A stretch of 64,000 nucleotides of DNA from an uncultured Alistipes sp. GTDB lineage: Bacteria > Bacteroidota > Bacteroidia > Bacteroidales > Rikenellaceae. The stretch spans positions 1 to 64,000 of the forward strand of contig CAAGLB010000154.1 in the NCBI GenBank assembly GCA_900770635.1, written 5' to 3'. Below the pieces are notes generated by a model. That model saw nothing but the letters and a program-made list of their open reading frames with translations. It had not been told where the DNA came from and ran no database searches. The translations under genes and the position numbers were made by a program. Positions 19,933-27,712 of the stretch are shown here, in pieces; position 1 is the first letter of the stretch, and each line of letters opens with the position of its first letter.

Positions 19933-21746
19933 GTGTTAAAGTAGTCGAAAACTATCTTTGCTTTAGCTTGGCCTACTACCGGTGTCAATTCCTCGATTGT
20001 GGCTTTGCGAATTGCTGATACTGTCTTGAAGTGTCGCAGAAGAGCCGTAATACTCTGCTTGCCGATGCCCTTGATTTGCTCCAGTTCGCTGCTTATAAAG
20101 TTGTTGCTTCGCTTCTGTCTATGAAACGTGATGCCGAAGCGGTGTGCCTCGTCACGAATATGACAAACTACTTTAAGTGGCTCGCCCGTACGGCTTAAAT
20201 AATAAGGCGTTGAGTCGTTAGGATAGAATATCTCCTCGATGCGTTTTGCAAGACCTACAATAGGCACTTGCTTGTCGATGCCAAGCTCTTTGAGTATGGC
20301 ATAGGCGCTCGACAGCTGTCCCTTGCCACCATCGACAATTATTAGATCTGGAAGCTCGCTACCCTCGGCAATGAGGCGAGAGTATCGTCGATAGATAATC
20401 TCACGCATCGATGCGAAGTCGTCGGGACCCTCTACGGTCTTAATATTAAAGTGTCGATACTCCTTTTTCGAGGGCTTGCCATCTCGAAATACTACGCACG
20501 AAGCAACGGGATTTGTGCCTTGAAGATTCGAGTTGTCGAAACACTCGATATGTCGGGGTTGCTTATCGAGGTGTAGCTCACGGCGCATGGCCTCCATGAG
20601 TCGCTCGGTATGTCGCTCAGGGTTCTTTATCTCGAGATTTTTGAGGCGCTCGGCACGATAAATTCGAGCACTGCGCAACGAGAATTCCAATAAATTTAGC
20701 TTGTCACCTCGCTTGGGTATGGTGATAACCTTGTTGTCGAATATCGGCAATGAGGATGGTAAATAGTTGGTTGTAAGCTCCTTTGCAAGCGTTATATTTA
20801 GCGATTCTGTAATATGCTCAATAGCCTGAGCAAGCATATCTTCAGGCGCAGAGTCGACACCCGTTGTTAGCCTTACTGTCTGCACAGCGGTAATCGAGCC
20901 ATTCTGTATGCGCACGAAGTTGCAGTAGGCCATATCGTCGTCGTCAGTAAGCAGCGTAAATACATCAGTGTCAACAATCTTTGAGTTGACAATAACCGAT
21001 TTGGCTTGATATTTTTCTAACGATAGCAATTTTTGTTTGTATCGCTCGGCATCTTCAAAACGCAAAAGCTCGGCCATGCGCCACATCTCCTTTGTTAGCC
21101 ACTCACGCACAGGGCGAAGGTCGCCTTTGAGTATCGAGCGCACCAATGCGATGTGTTCGTTGTATTGCTCTTGGCTCTCGTTGCCAATGCACGGAGCGTT
21201 GCAGTTACCTAAATGATATTGAAGACATTTGTCATGTTTATGTGATGCAATGCTTGATGCTGAGAGGTTGAGCTTGCATGTGCGCAAAGGTATAACCTCT
21301 CGTATAAATTCGAGAATCGAGCGCTGCGTGGCTATCGAGCCATAAGGGCCAAAATACTCCGAGCCATCGTGCCTTAGCTCACGTGTGGATAGTACACGGG
21401 GAAATGGCTCTTTGAGGATGACAATCCAAGGGTATGTCTTGTCATCTTTGAGCAGTATGTTGTATCGTGGTTGTAGCTTTTTGATAAGCGAGTTCTCGAG
21501 CAGCAGAGCATCTTGCTCACTATCCACTACGATATGTCTAATGTCGACTACTTGGCGCACCAATACCTTGACCTTTGCCGAGTGGTCTTTGTTCTCGATA
21601 AAGTACGACGACACTCGCTTCTTCAGCGACTTTGCCTTGCCTACATATATAATAATATTGTTGGCATCGACAAATTGGTAGACACCTGGCGAGTGGGGCA
21701 GCGCCAAAACCTGCTCACGAATATGTTCACGTACGATACTATTCAT
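19926..21746 (-). CDS. uvrC: Excinuclease ABC subunit C
   Basis: 606-aa nuclease that makes both incisions in nucleotide excision repair. It has the N-terminal GIY-YIG domain (GVYQFVDANNIIIYVGKAKSLKKR, at residues 21-44), a UvrB-binding region, the C-terminal RNase H-like nuclease around HIECFDNSNLQG and IIVDGGKGQL, and tandem helix-hairpin-helix motifs at the end (LEQIKGIGKQSITALL). uvrA is 8 kb away on the other strand. A TACCTTTG element ends only 4 nt before the ATG, which suggests a leaderless message. Confidence 0.96.
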   Translation of the reverse strand: MNSIVREHIREQVLALPHSPGVYQFVDANNIIIYVGKAKSLKKRVSSYFIENKDHSAKVKVLVRQVVDIRHIVVDSEQDALLLENSLIKKLQPRYNILLKDDKTYPWIVILKEPFPRVLSTRELRHDGSEYFGPYGSIATQRSILEFIREVIPLRTCKLNLSASSIASHKHDKCLQYHLGNCNAPCIGNESQEQYNEHIALVRSILKGDLRPVREWLTKEMWRMAELLRFEDAERYKQKLLSLEKYQAKSVIVNSKIVDTDVFTLLTDDDDMAYCNFVRIQNGSITAVQTVRLTTGVDSAPEDMLAQAIEHITESLNITLAKELTTNYLPSSLPIFDNKVITIPKRGDKLNLLEFSLRSARIYRAERLKNLEIKNPERHTERLMEAMRRELHLDKQPRHIECFDNSNLQGTNPVASCVVFRDGKPSKKEYRHFNIKTVEGPDDFASMREIIYRRYSRLIAEGSELPDLIIVDGGKGQLSSAYAILKELGIDKQVPIVGLAKRIEEIFYPNDSTPYYLSRTGEPLKVVCHIRDEAHRFGITFHRQKRSNNFISSELEQIKGIGKQSITALLRHFKTVSAIRKATIEELTPVVGQAKAKIVFDYFNTK

Positions 21747-21750
21747 AAAG

Positions 21751-21758
21751 CAAAGGTA
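21751..21758 (-). promoter_or_regulatory. -7 element directly before the uvrC start
   Basis: The minus strand reads TACCTTTG and is separated by 4 nt from the uvrC ATG. No clear -33 TTTG. Confidence 0.45.
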
Positions 21759-21819
21759 ATGATTTTTTAATTATTAGGTACATGTGAAAAATATTTTTGA
21801 AAAAAAATCGTGCTGAAAA

Positions 21820-21850
21820 TTTGGAAGTATAAAATTATTCGTTACCTTTG
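21820..21850 (+). promoter_or_regulatory. Promoter of the ABC exporter/GntR operon
   Basis: TTTG (21820-21823), 19-bp spacer, TACCTTTG (21843-21850): full match to the Bacteroidota consensus. The start of transcription should fall within the palindrome at 21853-21874. Confidence 0.8.
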
Positions 21851-21852
21851 CA

Positions 21853-21874
21853 GTGTATTACTAAACTAATACAC
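21853..21874. promoter_or_regulatory. Probable operator for the GntR/YtrA-type regulator
   Basis: Perfect inverted repeat GTGTATTA-N6-TAATACAC starting 2 bp after the -7 box. Read as AGTGTA-N12-TACACC, it resembles the AGTGTA-N13-TACACT operator I recall for Bacillus YtrA. The last gene of this operon encodes a YtrA-type GntR protein, so autorepression is likely. Confidence 0.65.
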
Positions 21875-21904
21875 CAAAGCTAAAACCAACTAAAACTAGT
21901 AATT

Positions 21905-22735
21905 ATGATTACAACAAACAAGCTAACATTCGGATACACATCGGCAAGGCCAGTGTTATCTAATATTTCACTTAATCTCGAAACGGGACATATACATGGT
22001 TTGTTGGGCTGTAATGGTATTGGTAAAACTACACTCCTTAAGCTTATTTGTGGTATTATGCGTCCTGTGAGCGGCGAGGTTAGAGTTGATGGCGTAGATC
22101 CTATGAGGCGTGAGGTTGCGACGTTTCAGGAGCTGATGATTATTCCCGAGGAGTTCGATTTGCCAAATATCTCGCTTGAGCAGTTTGCACGTGTGACATC
22201 GCCATTTTACCCTCGATTCGATATTGGTCAGATGCGTCATTACTGCGAGGAGTTTCATGTAGATTCTAACGAGAAGCTGCACTCGATGTCGATGGGCCAG
22301 CGCAAGAAGGCATATATCTCATTTGCACTTGCTTGCAATGTGCGAACTCTACTTTTGGATGAGCCAACAAATGGTCTTGATATCCCATCAAAGAGTGTGT
22401 TTCGACGCCTGCTTGCTGGCTATGTAGATGACAATCGCATGGTCGTAATCTCTACTCATCAGGTGGCAGATGTTGAGCAGTTGTTGGATAGCATCGTGGT
22501 GCTCGACGAGCAGGGTGTGGCACTCAATGCAACAACTGCCGAGATATCTCGTCGCCTAAAGTTTGGCAAGGCCACAGACGAGGATAAGGTGATTTACTCA
22601 GAGCGTACATTGCAGGGCGATATGGCGGTGATGCTCAACGAGAATGACGAGGATTCGGTGCTTAGCATTGAGCTTTTGTTTAACGCAACAACAGCAAAGC
22701 GCAATGCTATTGCTGCAATCTTTAATGAGAGATAG
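21905..22735 (+). CDS. ABC transporter ATP-binding protein
   Basis: 276-aa ATPase of an exporter. Walker A is GCNGIGKTT near residue 36, the signature is SMGQRKK (a weak form of LSGGQ), and Walker B is [11 protein letters not shown]. The C-terminal extension of about 80 residues past the core is not diagnostic. It is the first gene of an operon with two membrane proteins and a YtrA-type GntR regulator, an arrangement seen for bacitracin-like or membrane-stress ABC exporters. Substrate unknown. Confidence 0.9.
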   Translation: MITTNKLTFGYTSARPVLSNISLNLETGHIHGLLGCNGIGKTTLLKLICGIMRPVSGEVRVDGVDPMRREVATFQELMIIPEEFDLPNISLEQFARVTSPFYPRFDIGQMRHYCEEFHVDSNEKLHSMSMGQRKKAYISFALACNVRTLLLDEPTNGLDIPSKSVFRRLLAGYVDDNRMVVISTHQVADVEQLLDSIVVLDEQGVALNATTAEISRRLKFGKATDEDKVIYSERTLQGDMAVMLNENDEDSVLSIELLFNATTAKRNAIAAIFNER

Positions 22736-22737
22736 TT

Positions 22738-23460
22738 ATGAAAAGTTTTTCTTTAGGTCGGGTAGCGCAGTATGCTCGCTACTACTATGTTTCGAATAAT
22801 AAATACATTATCACATTATTGCTTCAGTTTATAGGTATTCCATTATTGATGGGTGTGCTAACTCGTGAAGCATCGGCAATTGAGGCTGTTGATGTTGCCT
22901 TTTATCTCTTTTCTGCGGTTGTATCAGCCATCTTTGCGACAAAGGCAATGCGTGACCGAGGCCGAAAGATTATGGAGGTGACAATACCTGTATCGAACGA
23001 GGAGCGTATGGTGTTTATGCTTATCAACTCTGCTGTCGTGTTCCCGCTGATGGCAATCGGAACAGGTCTATTAGCCCTTGTTATTGGTAGCCCGTTCAGC
23101 TATGACGAATACTCTTTATCTGGCGGCATAAGTGAGATGTGTCATGAGTTTTATTTCAACTGGCCATTTTATCTATCAATGCAGCTCATCTCTTCTGCGT
23201 GTCTGCTGATTAATATTCTGGCTCGTCGCAATTTGTTTGTTGCCTATCTCGGAGCATTTATCGGAGTAATCGTGTTCTTTGGCGTGTCGGGAAATATCAT
23301 TTCCGAGATACTGATGCATGACCCACATAGCTTAGACTTCTTGAATTATATCGACTCTGACAAGGCTGAAGTATGGGCAAAAGTAGTATTCTGCTCATTG
23401 CCAGTAGCCTTCTATGCACTATGTTACTTAGCATTGCGTAAACGTCAAATGAAGTGGTAG
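22738..23460 (+). CDS. ABC transporter membrane subunit (ABC-2-like)
   Basis: 240-aa protein with about six hydrophobic segments, beginning MKSFSLGRVAQYARYYYVSN. It starts 2 bp after the ATPase stop and is clearly its membrane partner. It is weakly similar in layout to the next gene product (N-terminal soluble lead, FGIPLLMGVLT-like first helix, VSNEERMVF-type loop), so the two are diverged paralogues that may form a heterodimeric permease. Confidence 0.78.
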   Translation: MKSFSLGRVAQYARYYYVSNNKYIITLLLQFIGIPLLMGVLTREASAIEAVDVAFYLFSAVVSAIFATKAMRDRGRKIMEVTIPVSNEERMVFMLINSAVVFPLMAIGTGLLALVIGSPFSYDEYSLSGGISEMCHEFYFNWPFYLSMQLISSACLLINILARRNLFVAYLGAFIGVIVFFGVSGNIISEILMHDPHSLDFLNYIDSDKAEVWAKVVFCSLPVAFYALCYLALRKRQMKW

Positions 23461-23462
23461 TT

Positions 23463-24125
23463 ATGAGTGATTATCTAAACCAGCTACTTCAGCTGTTTCG
23501 AAAGCATTATGCTGAGCATCGCTATGCCTATATTTCGCTTATGCTTGGCATATTTGGCTTTCCGCTGCTGATGGCATTTTTGACAAAAACCGCGGTAACG
23601 CCAGCCACGATGTATGTTGCTATGTGGTTAATAGCAATAGTTGTTACTCTGCATATTTCGACCTCATGGCTTCGCAATAGGTACACCTCGATTCTTGCTA
23701 ATACACTACCTGTATCGGTTGGTGTTAGGTATGGCTTTATATTGATTAACTCAATCGTTACATCAGCATTGCTATTTTTTGTGTGTTACCTTCCATCGTT
23801 AGCTATTACCAAAGTGTTGTTTCCTCCTGCACCAGAGTTTGACTGGGTGTTCTCGGATATTATATTTTTGAGTAATTATCATGCCTATTTCGGTATCTTA
23901 GGCACACATGCAATGCTTCTCATTGTCAATCTTATAGGTGGCAGGCGCATATTTATCACATATTTGGTCGCTATTCTCATTGCAATAGTTGTGCAGATTG
24001 CTATTGGCAGATATATCGGCGTAGAGTATCGTGAGAGCTTTAAGCTTGTTGGAAATATTTTACTTATCTTTGTGGCGTGGATTGGCGGTTGCTTCATTCT
24101 GCGCAACTACCAAATAAAGGGCTAA
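23463..24125 (+). CDS. ABC transporter membrane subunit (paralogue of the preceding gene)
   Basis: 220-aa polytopic membrane protein. The motif FGFPLLMAFLTK matches GIPLLMGVLTR in the upstream protein at the same place, and TLPVSVGVRYGFILINS matches TIPVSNEERMVFMLINS. The ATG at 23463 was chosen since the earlier in-frame ATG at 23454 overlaps the previous stop. It is a membrane partner of the ATPase at 21905. Confidence 0.76.
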   Translation: MSDYLNQLLQLFRKHYAEHRYAYISLMLGIFGFPLLMAFLTKTAVTPATMYVAMWLIAIVVTLHISTSWLRNRYTSILANTLPVSVGVRYGFILINSIVTSALLFFVCYLPSLAITKVLFPPAPEFDWVFSDIIFLSNYHAYFGILGTHAMLLIVNLIGGRRIFITYLVAILIAIVVQIAIGRYIGVEYRESFKLVGNILLIFVAWIGGCFILRNYQIKG

Positions 24126-24129
24126 GTGT

Positions 24130-24474
24130 ATGATGCAGTTTACGGATGATAAGCCTATTTGGCGACAGATATATGAGCTCATAGCAATGCGCATCCTCTT
24201 GGACGAGTGGCCCGAGGGTAGCCGTATTGTGTCGGTGAGGGAGCTTGCTCAGGAGGTGGGCGTGAATCCAAATACCGTTATGCGTAGCTACGAGCGTCTT
24301 GATGGCGACGGTATTATCTTCAACCGTCGAGGCATAGGCTTCTTTGTGTCGGAAGGAGCTAAGGAGCATATTCGTGAGATTGAGCGACGCAAGTTCCTTG
24401 ATGAGGAGCTCCCAAAGCTCAGTGAACGCCTCGGATTGTTGGGCCTGAGCATAGAGATTAAGAGCGATAAATAG
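24130..24474 (+). CDS. GntR family transcriptional regulator, YtrA type
   Basis: 114-aa protein made of an N-terminal winged helix-turn-helix (residues 10-75, with VRELAQEVGVNPNTVMRSY as recognition region) and a short helical C-terminal tail instead of a ligand-binding domain. This is the YtrA subfamily layout. It lies last in the ABC operon, and a matching palindrome overlaps the operon's transcription start, so it probably represses its own operon. Start at 24130 or the next ATG at 24133. Confidence 0.88.
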   Translation: MMQFTDDKPIWRQIYELIAMRILLDEWPEGSRIVSVRELAQEVGVNPNTVMRSYERLDGDGIIFNRRGIGFFVSEGAKEHIREIERRKFLDEELPKLSERLGLLGLSIEIKSDK

Positions 24475-24498
24475 GGTGCTCTAACTATGATAATAGTT

Positions 24499-24535
24499 AA
24501 AAGTGGATGGCAGGTTTGTGTCATTCACTTTTTTT
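24499..24535 (+). terminator. Terminator of the ABC/GntR operon
   Basis: Eleven-base arms AAAAGTGGATG / CATTCACTTTT with one G-U type pair, followed by a T run. Confidence 0.72.
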
Positions 24536-24546
24536 GTGTATCTTTA
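24515..24546 (+). promoter_or_regulatory. Promoter for the cvfB-like operon
   Basis: TTTG (24515-24518), 20-bp spacer, TATCTTTA (24539-24546), one base off consensus, 24 bp before the ATG. It overlaps the preceding terminator. Confidence 0.6.
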
Positions 24547-24570
24547 CGCCCATATTAATTTAGCAAAACT

Positions 24571-25407
24571 ATGCGAACTGGTGAAATACAGACCCTCAAG
24601 GTAGGGCGAATATCAGACTTTGGTGTCTATCTGCGAGATGAAGAGGAGAACGAGGTGTTGCTCCCTAACCGCTTCACACGCCTCGATATGAAGGAGGGTG
24701 ATGATGTGCGTGTGTTTGTCTATCACGACTCCGAGGATAGACTCGTTGCCTCGACCGAAACACCTTTGATCACTGCGGGTGGCGTTGCTGCGCTTAAGGT
24801 TGTTGATAAGAGTGTTCATGGTGCATTCCTCGACTGGGGACTCTCGGGTAAGCAGCTCTTTCTGCCTAATCGCAACCAGCAAGGCCCTGTTGTTGCGGGC
24901 CAGCTGACAGTGGTCTATATGTATATCGACGACCGCACAGGTAGATGTGTGGCTACCAACAAGATAAAGCCTTTCGTTAAGAACGAGGATCCACTCACTG
25001 TTGCTGTGGGCGACGAGGTCGATATCCTTATTGCGTTTGAAACGCCTATCGGCTATCGTGCTGTTATCGATGGCAGACATTGGGGTATGCTCTACAAGAA
25101 TCAGCTATTCCGCCCTGTGCGCATGGGTGATAAGTATCGTGGCTGGGTGCGTAAGATCACCGAGGATCTGCGTATCGACCTTAGCCTTCAGCAGACAGGA
25201 CTTGCCGAGGTGGAGACATCTGTTGTGCGCCTCGAGAAGTTGTTGAACGACAATGGTGGTATGCTCGGCGTGAACGATTATAGCGATCCTCAGGAGGTTG
25301 CTCGTGTGACTTCAATGAGTAAGAAGGTGTTTAAGCGTGCCTTGGGAATGCTGCTTAAGCAAGGTCGTATCGAGCAGACTGAGAACGGAATACGACTCAA
25401 AAAGTAG
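24571..25407 (+). CDS. CvfB-like S1 RNA-binding protein
   Basis: 278-aa protein with tandem S1-type OB folds (first about residues 5-65 with VGRISDFGVYL, a second around VVDKSVHGAFLDWGL, a third with VGDEVDILI) and a C-terminal winged-helix (SMSKKVFKRALGMLLKQGRIE). This matches the CvfB/YitL family of RNA-binding regulators. It leads a tightly packed operon: methyltransferase, amidase, TSUP permease, uvrA with gaps of 1-7 bp. Confidence 0.88.
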   Translation: MRTGEIQTLKVGRISDFGVYLRDEEENEVLLPNRFTRLDMKEGDDVRVFVYHDSEDRLVASTETPLITAGGVAALKVVDKSVHGAFLDWGLSGKQLFLPNRNQQGPVVAGQLTVVYMYIDDRTGRCVATNKIKPFVKNEDPLTVAVGDEVDILIAFETPIGYRAVIDGRHWGMLYKNQLFRPVRMGDKYRGWVRKITEDLRIDLSLQQTGLAEVETSVVRLEKLLNDNGGMLGVNDYSDPQEVARVTSMSKKVFKRALGMLLKQGRIEQTENGIRLKK

Positions 25408-25411
25408 GGTA

Positions 25412-26170
25412 ATGGTTAAGCTAACAGCAGAGCGAGTATCTACCGACCGCACCGACAATTTTGTCTATCAGCGTTCGGTGCTTGCCTATGTCGAGGCGGC
25501 CAAGCGTGTTGGTGGTCGTGTGCTTGAGATAGGCACAGGCTCAGGCTATGGCATTCGCACTATTGCGGCGAGTGCAGATGAGTTTGTTACTATCGACAAA
25601 TATCGTTCTTCGGCTGTTGATGACCTACCTGCAAATTGCTCGTTTATAGAGGCTAAAGTGCCGCCACTTCCATTTGAAGATGAGGTCTTCGATTGTGTGG
25701 TGTCGTTCCAGGTTATTGAGCATATTCGTGATGATAAGCGCTTCGTGAAAGAGGTTCTACGAGTGTTAAAGCCTGGCGGTAAGTTTATTGTGACAACCCC
25801 CAATCGCCCAATGTCGCTGACACGCAACCCTTGGCATGTGCGTGAATATCGCTCCGAGGAGCTTAAGTCGTTGCTGTTGGGCTTTAGCTCGGTGGAGTGT
25901 TTGGGCGTTGGTGGCAATGAGCGTGTATGGGCATACTACGAGAAGAATCGTGAGTCGGTAAATCACATCATGCGCTTCGATATTTTGAAGATGCAGTGGT
26001 GGTTGCCTCGTTTTGTGCTTCAACTTCCGTATGACATACTTAATAGGTTGAATCGCAAGAAGTTGTATGCTGATAACTTACAACTTACCGAGGCGATAAC
26101 CATGCGAGATTACCATCTGCAAGATGTTGATGCTGAGTGTTTTGATTTGTTTTACATAGCAACAAAGTAA
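25412..26170 (+). CDS. Class I SAM-dependent methyltransferase
   Basis: 252-aa methyltransferase. SAM-binding motif I VLEIGTGSGYG is at about residues 35-45, and the motif IV/post-I region FDCVVSFQVIEHI and LKPGGKFIVTTPN follow, as in the methyltransferase-11 family. Substrate cannot be told from sequence. The ATG at 25412 was chosen; the frame opens earlier but would overlap the upstream S1 gene. Confidence 0.85.
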   Translation: MVKLTAERVSTDRTDNFVYQRSVLAYVEAAKRVGGRVLEIGTGSGYGIRTIAASADEFVTIDKYRSSAVDDLPANCSFIEAKVPPLPFEDEVFDCVVSFQVIEHIRDDKRFVKEVLRVLKPGGKFIVTTPNRPMSLTRNPWHVREYRSEELKSLLLGFSSVECLGVGGNERVWAYYEKNRESVNHIMRFDILKMQWWLPRFVLQLPYDILNRLNRKKLYADNLQLTEAITMRDYHLQDVDAECFDLFYIATK

Positions 26171-26171
26171 T

Positions 26172-26927
26172 ATGAATAGTCGCATAGCACTAATACAGCG
26201 TAATATAGTGTGGCTTAACATCGATGCTAACCTTATGGATATTGAGGCTCTGCTCGAGGGTGTTAATGTCGATGTTGTTGTGCTTAGCGAGATGTTTCAG
26301 ACGGGATTTGCAACCAATCCATGCGAAGCTGTTGACGACGGTAGAACGCTAAAGTGGATGTTACAAATGGCAAATAAGCTCGATGCGGCGGTTGTGGGTT
26401 CGTGTGCTGTGAAGGTTGGTGACGAGTATCGCAATCGTATGTACTTCGTAAAGCCTACAGGCGAGGTGGAGTATTACGACAAGTGGCATCTGTTCTCGAT
26501 TGGCGGTGAGAGTAAAAGCTATTTACGAGGTAATGAGCGCAAAGTTGTTGAGTGGCGAGGAGTTAGGTATCTGCTTGCTGTGTGCTACGATTTGCGTTTT
26601 CCCGTGTGGAGCCGCCAGCGTGGCGACTACGACGCCATCATATATGTTGCTGCGTGGCCTACGCCACGACGTGAGGTGTGGAAAACTCTGTTGCGGGCAC
26701 GTGCTATCGAGAACCAGGCATACGTCATAGGTGTTAACCGCATAGGCGATGAGCCAACGTTGAATTACTCGGGTGATTCTGTGGTTGTGAATTACTACGG
26801 AGAGCCCATGTGTGAGTGTGGTGATGCCGAATGTGTAGTTCAAGTGGAACTTGGTATAGATAAGCTTAATAAGTTCAGAGATAAGTTTAACGTCAGTGTC
26901 GATGCTGACGAATTTATGTTGATATAG
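26172..26927 (+). CDS. Carbon-nitrogen hydrolase, omega-amidase type
   Basis: 251-aa nitrilase-superfamily enzyme with the Glu-Lys-Cys triad: Glu40 in LSEMFQTGF, Lys104 in YYDKWHLF and Cys138 in AVCYDLRFPVW. These motifs and the length match the YafV/Nit2-like omega-amidases that hydrolyse alpha-ketoglutaramate or 2-oxosuccinamate. A role in metabolite repair or methionine salvage is family-level knowledge. It starts 1 bp after the methyltransferase stop. Confidence 0.9.
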   Translation: MNSRIALIQRNIVWLNIDANLMDIEALLEGVNVDVVVLSEMFQTGFATNPCEAVDDGRTLKWMLQMANKLDAAVVGSCAVKVGDEYRNRMYFVKPTGEVEYYDKWHLFSIGGESKSYLRGNERKVVEWRGVRYLLAVCYDLRFPVWSRQRGDYDAIIYVAAWPTPRREVWKTLLRARAIENQAYVIGVNRIGDEPTLNYSGDSVVVNYYGEPMCECGDAECVVQVELGIDKLNKFRDKFNVSVDADEFMLI

Positions 26928-26928
26928 T

Positions 26929-27705
26929 ATGAGTGTAAATGAGATAATCCTGCTTTTGGTTTCGGGTGTTATTGTCGGCATAATCAATACCCTTGGAGGC
27001 GGTGGATCGGTGATTACGATGTCACTATTTATGGCTATGGGCATGCCTATTGGCTTGGCAAACGGCACTAATCGTATCGCTGTACTACTTCAGAATCTGT
27101 CGGCTACGATCTCCTTCTTGCGCAAGGGAATGCTCCATATTCGCAGCGGACTACTACTCTCGTTGCCCGCAATCGCTGGTAATATCTTTGGCGCAATGGT
27201 GGCAACCGAGGTTAGCGAATCGGTCTTTAAGATATGTCTATCTGTGGTACTCGCCATCATTCTTGTCTATCTGCTTTTAGGTAAAGATAATGAGCATGTA
27301 ACAGGTGGTCATGGCCTGAAAATCAGGTGGTGGCACTATATAGTATTCTTCATCATTGGCTTCTATGGCGGCTATATCTACATCGGCCTTGGCTTCTTGA
27401 TCTTGGCAATCGCCATCTGGACGATGAAGCTCGATATCATCACGGCTAACGTAATTAAGGGATTCGTGATATTTCTGTCAACTCCGTTTGCCCTTGCTGT
27501 GTTTGTCTACAACGGACAGGTGGAGTGGATTGCTGGTTTGTTGCATGGCGCAGGAAATATCTTAGGTGCTGTTTTGGCGTCGCACTGGGCAATGAACTGG
27601 GGTGTGAAATTTGTTAGATGGTTTACGCTCTTTATAATCGTTGTTTTCTTTGTTGACCTTATGGGGTGGATATCGCTCGAGGGAGTGTTGTCGGGATTAT
27701 TGTAG
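26929..27705 (+). CDS. TSUP (TauE/SafE) family membrane permease
   Basis: 258-aa inner-membrane protein with the two-half TSUP repeat: GIINTLGGGGSVITMSLFMAMGMP in the first half (residues 17-40) and GFYGGYIYIGLGFLILAI in the second. Seven to eight hydrophobic helices. Family members export or import organosulfonates, sulfite or related anions. Given the cysteate synthase elsewhere in the window a sulfur compound is tempting but not supported by linkage. Confidence 0.87.
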   Translation: MSVNEIILLLVSGVIVGIINTLGGGGSVITMSLFMAMGMPIGLANGTNRIAVLLQNLSATISFLRKGMLHIRSGLLLSLPAIAGNIFGAMVATEVSESVFKICLSVVLAIILVYLLLGKDNEHVTGGHGLKIRWWHYIVFFIIGFYGGYIYIGLGFLILAIAIWTMKLDIITANVIKGFVIFLSTPFALAVFVYNGQVEWIAGLLHGAGNILGAVLASHWAMNWGVKFVRWFTLFIIVVFFVDLMGWISLEGVLSGLL

Positions 27706-27712
27706 TGCTGAA

